A stretch of 61,366 nucleotides of DNA, from assembly GCA_029213065.1 (NCBI GenBank), contig JARGPH010000003.1:1-61366 (forward strand), read 5' to 3'. The notes under the pieces were generated by a model. The model did no database searches, was not told the origin of the DNA, and worked only from the letters and a program-made list of their open reading frames with translations. Below are positions 46,401 through 58,400 of the stretch, piece after piece. How positions within the stretch are numbered: the stretch's first letter is position 1; the number at the start of each line of letters is the position of its first letter. The translations under genes were made by a program, and so were the position numbers. The DNA is from Verrucomicrobiales bacterium. Its GTDB lineage: Bacteria; Verrucomicrobiota; Verrucomicrobiia; Verrucomicrobiales; DEV007.

Positions 46401-49400
46401 CAACGATCGATTTACTCATCGATGATCTTCTTATCGGAAGGCACCTATCCACCTCGGGGAGCGGAAATGGGATTCTGAGTTTTGATTCAGGAACGATCAA
46501 TGCTGATACGGTTACTTTGGGATTGTCGACGGGGACTAACCCGGCGAATACCACCGGTACGATTAATCAGCTCGGTGGTGCCTTTACGGTAATCAGCGGG
46601 GTATCCGATGGCGGAGGTGGCAGTGCTATTAATCTGGAAGATGGAACCTTCACGGTGGATTCCGGTGGATTTGAGGTTGATGATCTCCTCGTTGGTAAAA
46701 ACATGGGGGCTGGAATCCTCACCGTGAATGGTGGCGATGTCGTTGTCGGGGATGGCGGAAGTCAGCTCCTCATCGGATATCGTGATACTGCCACCGATCC
46801 AGGAACGACGACAGGAGTGGTGAATTTCGCCAACGCCGGTTCGGTAACGATTGACGTCACCGACGTTTGGGCCGGTTACAGCAATCTGGCGAGTCAGGCA
46901 AGCAATGGCAGCAGTGCGGGCAATTTGACTCTGTCTTTCGCGGGGAACAACAGTGTTGTTGCCGACAACGTCAGGCTGGGATACACGCTTTCTGCCTCCA
47001 ATCAGGGAGGCGTGCGCACTTTCCTTCACCTCGGAGGCGCGATGAACACCTTTGATGTCGACACCTTCGTCGTCGGTGACCTCAAGAGTGCTGCGACCGT
47101 GGATATCGTCGCCGGAGGAACGTTTGAGTTGACCGGAAATGTGAACGTGGAAACAGATCTTCGAGTGGGCGATAACGATACTTTCAACGTTGGTGCTACC
47201 ACAGGAACCGCTCCTCAGTCCAGTTTGCTGGATCTTACCGGAGGCATCTTTAATGCAACTCTGGATGAGGTTTTGATCGGCCTTCACTACGGTGGTTCGG
47301 GCAGTGGTAAAGGGGAGCTGAGATTTGATGCAGGAACGGTCACGGCGGCTTCCGTTGTTTTGGCAGATTCCGATCGAAATGGAGGGAATTCCACCGCTGA
47401 CGCGAATACGATAGGTATTCTTCAATTGGGCGGAGGCGTTTTGGATCTTCAGGGTGGCACCTTCACTGAAGGTGGTGGTACAGACACATTCACCTTCACT
47501 GATGGCACTCTCAAAGATGTCGCGATCATCGGTTTCAACACCACTCAGCAAGGCGGAGTTCTTCAGATTGGTGCTGATGGTGAAATTGATGAAACCACGA
47601 TCCAGGGGGACTTCACGAGTGATGGCACCATCGAAATTGAGCTGAACGGGATCGGAGGAGCGGGTGTCGCAACTACGGGGCACGATCAACTGGTTATTGA
47701 CGGTGCTGCGGGACCGGGAGCGATCGATGGAGTGGTTGATCTTGATGGAAGTATCCTGGATCTGACTCTTAATTTTGAGGCAATGGTAGGGCAGACCTTT
47801 GTTATCATTGATAATGACGGAACGGCGGATGCCATTGTCGGTACTTTCACGGGAATGCCGGAGGACCACATTTTCGAACTGGATTACATGGGGGCGCGTT
47901 ACGTCTTCCAGATTCATTACAACACTGAGGATGGTTCGGCCGCGGGGAATAACGTTGTCCTCGAAAGCCTCGGTGTCGCGGAAACGAGCGTGGAAATTGA
48001 TGGCTCGGGCAACCTTGTCGTGAGCGATATCAACAACGAGTCTGCGGATCTCCTCGATATTTCGGTGCAGAATATTTCGGGAACTGATTACTATGTGATC
48101 AAGGACACGAATACGACCCCGCTGGTGCTGACGACAGGTCTGACGGCAGCGGATGCAACCCAGGTCAGTGCCAGTGAAATTCATGTGAAAGTAGCATCGG
48201 TGACCGGTGGAGTCATCGTGGGGACAGCGAATCCAACCGCAGCCACGGCAGCCGATGCTGTCACCGTGAGCAGTCTTCCTGCATCTATCGCGGGGGATTT
48301 GGAGATTCACGCGGAGACGATCAATATCGGGACCGATATTACGACCACCGGCGAACAAACCTTTGATGGCAAGACGACACTGACTGCGGATGTGACCCTG
48401 ACAGGAACCGATGTCACCTTCGGCGATCACCTGAATTCAGATTCCGACGCGACGAGGCGCGCTCTGGTGGTGAACACGAGCGGAAGTGGTGTGACCACTT
48501 TTGGAAGTACTGCGGGGGGCGTCTTTGATTTGGCCTCGTTGATTACGAATGCGGACGGCTCGGTCGTTCTGGGAGGAAGTATTACGACGAGCGGCAGCCA
48601 GACCTACAACAACGCGGTATCCCTCACCGGAAATCGCACCCTCTCCGGGAATACGATTACCCTTGTGGAAGCGGTGACGATTGGAGGAAGCAACTTCACT
48701 GTATCTGGCAACGAAATTGATGTTTTGGGCGGTATTGACGGTGGAGGGGGCAACGTAACCTTTACCTCAAATTCTCGCGGAATTTATGTAGCGAAAGATA
48801 TTACGACTTCGGGAGCGGGCACGATCAAGATGGGCAGCATCGCCGGCTCGACACCTGCGATTCTGCTTGAGGGGGATCTGACTACCGAGTTCGGCGTGAT
48901 TGAATTGGTGGGAAGATCCAGCTCCGGGATTGCGGTGCAGCTTTCGGATTCCGATGTAACGACTTCCGGTTCGGGAGGGAACATCCGAATCACGGGACGA
49001 ACCAGTGGAAGCAGCAGTGCTGTCCAGTTGGATATTGATGCGACTTCCTCTGTGATTGCCGCGGATGGATCGATCTCCTTGAAGACGATTTCGGGTGATG
49101 CCAATATCGGCGGGGAGATCAATTCCGGTGCTCATACCCTGATTCTGGAAAGCGGTGCGGACCTCAATTTGAATGACGTCACCGTCGTCGGTGGAGCGAT
49201 TGATTTGCTGGCCGATAACGACGTAAACATTACTTCGGGAACTTCAATCACGGGTCCTGCGGCGACATTGGGTAATGTTGTATTGCTCTCGGAGAATTTT
49301 GAAGGCTTTACTCAGGGCAGCACGACTCCTTTCTTTAACGAAGTGGCCCTGGACAATGGTTGGGTAAATCTTCACCGCGAAACGTTAGATTTCGTTTCTG

Positions 49401-52400
49401 ACAAAGGCGGGACCCCAAGTGGTCATACCGGGCCGTCTTCGGATCATACCACGGGGACCTCCACGGGGACCTATTTGTATGTGGAAACGTCGTCACCGGG
49501 AGAAGGGGAATTTGCGAGGCTGCTTTCTCCCGTGCTGGATCTCACCGGTGAGACCAATACCTCGGTGGAATTTTTCTATCACATGTACGGGGAGCATATC
49601 GGTGAGCTGATCGTGGAAGGAAGTTCTGACGGAGGCGCGACCTGGACAGCGTTTCGTGTCTTCTCAGGTGAGCAGGGTAACGAATGGAAAAAGGCAACGA
49701 TTGACCTTTCGCAGTTCGACAATGAAGGCGCTTTTCAGCTGCGGCTCACCGGAGTGCGCGGCGATGGGTATCAGGGCGATATATCGCTGGATGATTTCCG
49801 TTTCTTCGCTGACAGCGGAGATTTGCTGGTTGAGGATTTCGAGAACGATACGGAATTCGGGCAGGGGCCGACGAGCGGTGCGCGACCTCAGCAGACTCTG
49901 GGTGCCGGTTGGGTAAACGTCACGACGAGCGCGGCGGACGAAATCGACTGGATTCCGGATAGTAACGGCACGCCAAGCCCTGATACAGGTCCTGGAGGTG
50001 CCGCCGGTTCCGGAACTGATCACACTACGGGGACTGCGAATGGCATGTATCTCTACATTGAGACATCGAGTGGTGTCGGGGGATCGACTTTGCCTCGTCC
50101 GACCGCTCAGTTGTACTCTCCGGCGATCGATCTCAGTGAACATTCCACCGCGAGTGCGGAGTTCTACTATCATATGTTCGACAACGGTCGGAATGAGATT
50201 GGAACGCTCAATGTCTATGGCAGTGCCGATGGCGGGGTGACCTGGTCAGCAGTTCTTTTCACCGAATCGGGGAGTCAGGGCAATCAGTGGAATCTTGCGA
50301 CGGTCGATTTGAGCAGTTTTGCAGGGAGTGAGAACTTTGTTCTCCGGGTCGAAGGCATTGCCGGAAGCGGCTACGCCGGTGACATCTCGATCGATGATTT
50401 CCGTATCACAGGTGACCCTGTCAGTAACACGACCATCAATATCATTGCGGATACCGATGGTGATAAGAATGGTATTGGCGGAGCTATCACGATGGCTGAC
50501 GGGTCAACGGTTGATGCCGGAAGCGGGAGGGTGACCTTGAGCGCTGATGGAAATATTGTGGTATCGAGCGTATCGACCACGACAACGATTACGGCCACGG
50601 CAACGAGTGGATCAATTCTCGACGGTGGCGACTCCGGAACCGATCTGACAGCGGATATTCTGATCGCAACTGCCGGCAGCGGAGTCGGTGGGGGAGATCA
50701 ACTGGATACCGCCGTCAACAATGTGGAAGCCGATGGAGGAAGTGGTGGCGTAGCGATTGCCAATACCGGGAATCTGACGATCGGTGAATCCGGCGCCGCT
50801 CTCGGTGTCACTGCGGGAGGGACCGTGAACATCACGAGCACGAATGACCTCACTGTTGCTGCAAGCACAACGGTCACAGGTCTCGGCATCAACATGAGTG
50901 CCGGCAATGATCTGAATATTCTCGATGGCTCAACGATCACAGGATTGAATTCAGGGACGCTGGTGCAGGAGGATTTTGAGACCTTTGTTCAGGGGCCTAC
51001 CGGAGCAGGAGCAACCAATATCGCTTTGGGTAACAGTTGGGTGAATGTTCAGGGCACAGATGAGATCGACTGGACTCCGGATGTTGGCGGTACCCCAAGC
51101 GGGAGCACCGGACCGGGAACGGATCATACCACCGGGACCGGTTCCGGAAAATATCTCTACATTGAAACCTCGGACCATGTTTTAACCGGTTCAACGGCTC
51201 AACTTCATTCTCCGACTCTTGATTTGAGTGCGATGGAGAGCGCGAGCCTTGAGTTCTACTATCACATGCTGGGGGTTGATCCGGAAATGGGTTCACTGAA
51301 GGTCTTTGTCAGCACCGACGGAGGAATGACCTGGTCGGGCGAGTTGTTTTCGGTAGAGGCTAATCAGGGGAATGTGTGGCATCAGGCCACTGTTGATCTC
51401 AGCTCTTTTGTCGGGAACTCGCAGGTAGTGGTGCGTTTTGATGGAATTGCGGGTCAGGTCACAGCGGGTGGGGGCGTCGACCCCGGGTATCGAAGTGATA
51501 TTGCGCTCGATGACATTACGATTACGACAGTTCCCTTCGTGAAACTGGAAGCCGGGGGTGGAGCCCTTGCGATGGCGGCAAATTCATCGGTCGATGGTGG
51601 AGACGGTGATGTGCTTCTTTCTGCCGATGGAAATATCACGGTTAACAGTCTTACGACGTCAGGTGATGTCGTGCTTACCTCCGGCAGCGGGGAGATCCTC
51701 GATCGGGGAGTCACTCCGGATATCACAGGAGGAACCGTCACTTTTAATGGAAATGTTGCGCCCGGATTGTCCGGGGTGGGAACCTTGCGGGTTGCCGGAG
51801 ATCTCGATCTCGCGAGCGATGATGTCCTTAGTTTGGCGCTGGACGGATCTGTGCCGGATTCGGGATATGATCAGGTGGTTGTCGAGGGGGCGGTCAGTAT
51901 CGTTGACGCGACCCTGGAATTGAATTTCGGATTTGTTCCGGCGGTTAATTCTACCTTTGTCGTTGTCGACAATGATGGAGCTGACGCGGTGAACGGCACC
52001 TTTCAGTTCACCGATGAAGCGCGCGGACTCGTCGAATTGATTGAAGGCAGCGCTTTCACATCAGGTGGTCTCGTCTACACCATCAGCTATGTGGGTGGCA
52101 CGGGCAACGACGTCGTTCTCACAGCACACGGTGAAGCCGAAACTGAAATTTCAATCGATGGCAGCGGCAACCTTGTGATCAGTGATATCAACAATGAGTC
52201 AGCTGACAATATCCAGATTACGATCGAGAACATCGGGGGCACCGATTACTACGTTATCAAGGACATCAATGCGACACCTCTGGTTTTGACGACGCCGATT
52301 GCCGCTGCGGATGCGAGTCGAATCAGTGAAAGCGAGATTCATGTTCGCGTCGGTGCTGTCACTGCCGGTCTCGATGTCAACACGGCGAATCCGACAGAGG

Positions 52401-55400
52401 GTGGCGCAACCGATTCCGTTACGATTTCCAGTGTCCTTGCTTTTGCGGGGGCGGTTGAGATTAACGCTGAAACGATCAACCTGAATTCCAACCTCACCGG
52501 AACGACGCAGACCTACACCGGAGCGATTGTTCTGGGCGCGTCAGTGGAACTTGATGCGACGACATTGACCGTCAACGGTTCTATCGATCTCGGTGCACAC
52601 ACCCTGACTGCTGACGTTTCCACTGGAACCAGCAGCATCAACGGTTCTGTCAGCGGCACAGGGAATTTTACCAAGCAGGGCGCCGGCAGGCTTGACCTCG
52701 CGGGAACGGTGGGCAATACCTACAGCGGTCTCACGACCGTGAGTGCCGGTCGTCTTCACCTGAACAACAGCGGTGGCAATGCTATTGGAGGAGACCTCGA
52801 CATTACCACCGGTGGGGATCTGACTTTCGGCCGCAGTCATCAGATCGTCGACACCGCTGCGGTTACGATGAGTGGTTCAGGCAGTGTCTTCAACGGAACG
52901 GCATCGAACAACGGGGCGAACGTGACGGAAACCTTTGCCAGCTTCACCGTTACCGGGGGGATCTTTAATACCACAAGTGGAAGCAGTTGGACGATCACGG
53001 GGGCGGGAAGCTTCACCGGAGGTGCAGACAACACCATCGTTCTCGGAAACAGGGGAACGAGACTGCTCTCATTTGGCAGCCTTGAGTTGGTGGACATGAC
53101 CTCAACCAGTGGTCTGACAGCGAATAGCTTCGCTATGTATGGTAATCACGCCAGCATTCTCTCGACACTGCATGTCGGTGCCGGAGGGTTGACGCTCAAT
53201 AACAGTAACTTGAACCTCCGCCGGGGAGGCGGCGGCACTTTGGGGAGCCGATTGATTCTCGAAGGGGATGTCACCACTGTGGGGTCTTCGCCGTCTGAAA
53301 TTCGGGAGGACACTGCCGGCGGAACGAGTGGGATCGCTGAGATACAACTGGGCGGCGTTGCCGGCGCTGCTGAACGAATCTTCAATGTCGCGAGCGGGGC
53401 CGATCTCACGGTGAGCACCGGGATCAGTAACGGGGCGGCAACACCTGGAGCGGTGAGGAAGACCGGAGCCGGAAATCTCACTTTTGCAGGACGAATTGCC
53501 AACACTTATACCGGCGATACTAATATCGACGCGGGGAGACTTACCCTGGATCAGACTGCAGGGATTAATGCTGTCGCCGGGGATATTTTTGTCAATACTG
53601 GCGGTATCCTGACGATGCTCAGCGACAACCAGATCGCCGACACTGCAGGGATCACTGTGGACGGTGGAGCGATATCGAGTTGGCATACCGACGAGACTTT
53701 CGCCTTCTACACGCAAAATAGTGGCGGTCTGCCAAGCAGTGGTAATGACGGTCAAGTCGTTGTCACTGGAGCGATGACGCTCGCGGGTGGAAATCTGTTT
53801 GTTATTAACAGCATCCCATCCTCCACTCCTGCATCGTGGACCGTGGGTAGTGCCTCGCTCACCGGGGCTGATATTCTTATCGGGGGAAACAATGGCACTG
53901 GTAATCCCACGACCAAGTTGATCGTTGGGTCGGGTGGTTTGAATATGGATGGTCGCACCATCACGCTGTATAGGGGCAGTTCAGGGGCGGAGTTGATCCT
54001 CAATGGAGATTTTACCGGCACCGGAACGAATCAGATCCTCACAGGCAACTCGGGGGCTATCGATCCGAAGTTGGACATCGGCTCCACCTCCCACACCTTT
54101 GATGTCATTTCCGGAACGACCACCGTGGGAATGGAGATCGTCGGAGCGGGCGGCTCAATGGTGAAATCCGGCGCAGGGACTTTGGTTCTGACGGATGATA
54201 ATACCTACACCGGCACGACTTCAGTTAGTGCGGGGATTTTACGGATTAACGGAACCCACACCGGTGGAGACAACTACAGCATCTCGGCGACGGGAACTTT
54301 GGACGGAACCGGAACGATCACTCTCGCTTCCGGCAAAACGGTTGCCTCGACCGGGACAGGAAGTGTTGCGCCGGGAAGCAGTGGGATTGGCACATTGACG
54401 ATTCAAAGCGACGATACCGACAGCAGCATGGCTCCCAATACGGTCACTCTGGGTGGTGAACTCGATTTCCAGATTAATGGAAATACCAATGCTGATCTGC
54501 TCGATGTGAACGGGACTGTTACTCTCGGTGGAACCCTGGAGCTCGAAGAATTGACTGCGGGCACCGGTTCAGTTATGACCGGGTCAACGATCCTTTTAAT
54601 CGATAATGATGGATTGACCGACGCCGTTGACGGCACGTTTACCGGACTGCCGGAAGGGGCTGTGGTAATGGATGATGATGGTGACAGTTATGTTATCAGC
54701 TACACCGGTGGCGATGGAAACGATGTGGTTCTTTTTGCGGGAGCGCCTGAGACAAATGTTGGTTTGTCAGGAGGTGTTCTCACGATCTCTGATATCAACA
54801 ATGAAAGTGGCGATCAGATTTCGTTTACCTTCGATGCCTCGAATAATGAATACGTGATCACAGATCCAAACCTCGTTATTTCGACGACTGGATTGACCGC
54901 GGCTCAGGTGACACGTCCTGACGCTTATACCGTGAGAGTCAAGGCGAGTGCTGTAACCGGGGGAGTGGTCATCGAGACAGCGAATCCAACTGCGGCTACG
55001 GCGACAGACTCGGTCACGATTGGCGGTGCCGGAACGGATGCTATCGTCTTTCCGGGGGCGCTTACGGTGAACGCTGAATCGATTGTGTTTGATAGCAATG
55101 TGACCCTTGGCGCAAACAGTTCTCTGACCGGAGGCACCGCGACTTTCAATGCGGCGACGGATCTGAATGGAGATACTCTTTCTCTTGATTTAACAGGGGG
55201 AGCCACCAACTCCGCGACGGGCAATTTCGATATCACCGGAGGAAGAATCACTTTCCTTAACGGCAGTGAATTCATTAACGAAGGAGTCGTCGTTCATGCC
55301 ACCGGTGATACCGCCGATTTCTCCGGAACAGGAACGGTGACTAACAATGCAACCTGGACCCAGTCTGCAACTGGTGGTGGAGACGATAACCTTCGGTTCA

Positions 55401-58400
55401 ACGGAGCCGTCACCTTCAATAACGCGGGAACTTACGAACTCACCGGCGGTGGGGATATCACGTTGGGGAATGCTGGTGCGGTCTTTAACAACTCGGGCTT
55501 GTTACTGAAAAGTGGTTCTGATGGAAGTGATCCCAGTTTTGTTTTTGACGCTCGCGGTACATTTAACAACCTCGCTGGTGGTGAAGTAAGGGTGACTGCA
55601 GGACGCTTGCGCGTCGATACCGGGGGCACGAGCGACGCGGCATCACAGTGGAACGCTATCGGAGGAGATATCGGAATCGGAAGCGGTGCAAGCGCGACGA
55701 CGGCCGCGTGGACGGGCACTTTTGCCGGAACGGCTACCGGAACGAGCCAGATTGAATTGGCCAGTCCCGGAAATTCTGCTGTAGGTGATGGAAACTTCGT
55801 GATTGGGACCGGGGGCGTCACTTTCGACATATCCGGGAATGGCGTTGAATGGAGAGATGCTTCAATTATCACTCAGGGGAATGCGTTCACCAACGAGGGT
55901 ATTATTCGCATCATTGGAACAGGAACGAATTCAATTACAGGAGGAGGCAGTGTCACCAATGCCGCGACCGGCGATATCGATTTTGAAGTTGGCATTCTGG
56001 CTCTCTCCAGTGACCTAATTAACAACGGAAACATCGATATCGAGACCGCCAGCGCAAAGACACTCAACGGCGGAAGCGATATCGTTAACGCATCCGGCGG
56101 AACGATTAATCAAACCGATGGAGGTTCTCTGACTCTCGACGGAGGTAGTGATATTGCCGGGCAGAGCGGATCTACCTTGAATTTGATCGATGGAACTTTG
56201 GTTCTCACTGCCGGAAATGTTGTGAGCGCGGGGCAGACCAATCTGATTGACGTCAATTACTCGATCAATGGAGCAGGGACATTTACAAATGAATCGGGCG
56301 GGACGCTGGATCTCACTCCTGACGCCGCCTCGAGTCGAAGCCTGACGATCAACAATACGGGTGGTGTTGTGAACGATGGCCTCACCAATTATCTTGGAAA
56401 CGCCAATGTGACCCTTACCGGAACCGGATCCTTTACGAATAACGCAGACTTTGATCATCAGGGAGGCGGCAACGACAACCTTGTTCTTAATAGTTCTCTT
56501 GTATTCACCAACTCAGCGACGGGCACCTATGACATCCTCGCTGAAGGAGACATCCAGATTCTTGGAACTGCACAGTTTAATAACAGCGGGCTCTTCATCA
56601 AGACCGGCGGCGGGACCGGAGCGGGGCCAACCTCAGGAATCTTCTCAGGCTTTGCTCCTACTCTAGGGACTCAAGGCTCTTTCAACAACCTTACCGGGGG
56701 AACTGTTCAGTCCAACGTCGGCACGCTCCACATCGCTTCGACCGGTTGGAACTTCTCGGATGCAGGTGCTACCTGGACAGCGAACGGTGGAGACATTCAA
56801 CTCGGGTCGGGTTGGGAGGGAACCTTCACAGGATCCTCTGCGGGCGGCGGGTATGTCACTGTTACAACAACGACCAACGGTGCCTTCGTCGATGACTTCA
56901 CCGCAGGGGCGGCGGGGGTGAATTTCGATATTTCCGGCGGCGGAGTGCTCTGGGACAATAGAACTATCGATACCGCTCTCGGGAACATTACCAATCTTGA
57001 CACGCTGCGAGTCGGACCGGGAGGGACTCCAAATCTCGATGGTGGCGGACTGCTCATCACAGCGATCGGCGCAACGACAAGCTTTGACACCGGTGCGATT
57101 GTGACGACACCCGGCACGGCCAGCCTTCAGATCGACAATGGAGGCACAGTGACCGGAGGAGGCACCTTTGTCGGCGAAGTCTACGGAGCTTCGGGATCTC
57201 TTGTCACTACTTCAGGGAATCTGACTCTGGGTGATAGCACGACGAATGCTTTCAACACCGAAGGTGATATTGTTGTTAACGCCGGTGATACCCTGACATT
57301 AAACGATTCGGGATTGGCTCAAATCGGGGCTGGCACTCTGGTGAAGCTCGGAGGCACTCTCAATGCCCCAAACCATCTCACGATGAGTGCCGGTGATGAA
57401 ATTTCCGGAGGCGGAGATGTGAATGCGAATGTCTCGGTGAATTCGGCGACGGTGAGTCCCGGCGAGCCCGGTGTGGACAACACTCAGACTCTGAGTACAG
57501 ACAGCGTCGATATGGGCACAGGAACGTTTGTCGTCGATCTCGACGGGGTGAGTGACGGAGATCTCCTTAATGTGACAGGGACGGTGGACCTCGATGATGC
57601 CACGCTCTCCATTGCAACCGCCGCTAATCTGGTAACAGGAAGCACGATCGTAATTATCGAGAACGATGGGAGTGACGCAGTCGTCTCGACGTTTAACGGG
57701 CAGCTTGAAGGCTCGGTCATCTCCACGGGAGGTAACGATTATGTGATCAGCTATGTGGGAGATGACGGGAACGACGTTGTGCTTTTCGCGGGGACTGCTG
57801 AGACTCACGTGGAATTGTCTGCAGGAGGTGTACTTGAAATTACCGATATCGGAAGTGATTCAAAGAATCAGCTTTCGGTGGCCTATAATGCCGCTGCGAA
57901 TACCTACACGATCAGTGAGGTCGACCCGGCCGCGGTCATTTCAACAACAGGTGTCACGGTTATCGGGCGAACCGCGAACAGTGTCACGATCAGTGGTGTC
58001 GGTATCACCGCAATCGATATTGATACGACGGATCCCGGCTCCTCGATTGTCAGTGTGGATGATAGTGTTACCGTGACCACGAATGGATCGCTCGTCCTTG
58101 CGGGCGAAATAGCGATTACGTCGGATGATATTACGATCGGGGATGCCAATATCTCTTCAGGAGCAGATATCATTTTGAACGCGGGCGATCACTTTGTTCT
58201 GGACCCCGATGGCGAACTGGCAGCGGCCAGTGGGAAGATTGAAATCAACGTTGATCAGGTGGGGCCTGTTGACACGGCAGGAGGCACAGTTGATTTGTCA
58301 GGAACGGTGACCGCCGGCAACGAAGTCTTTATTGAAGGCGGTAGTGAGGGTGACACTTTCAACGTGACGCCCAGCGAGAACTCAGAGATGAATATCGAGG

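Noticed and set aside
46487-48430. Minus-strand open frame of 647 codons
   Set aside because: Same cause: antisense of the beta-helix repeats in the 8736-residue gene, with no recognisable domain and no start context.
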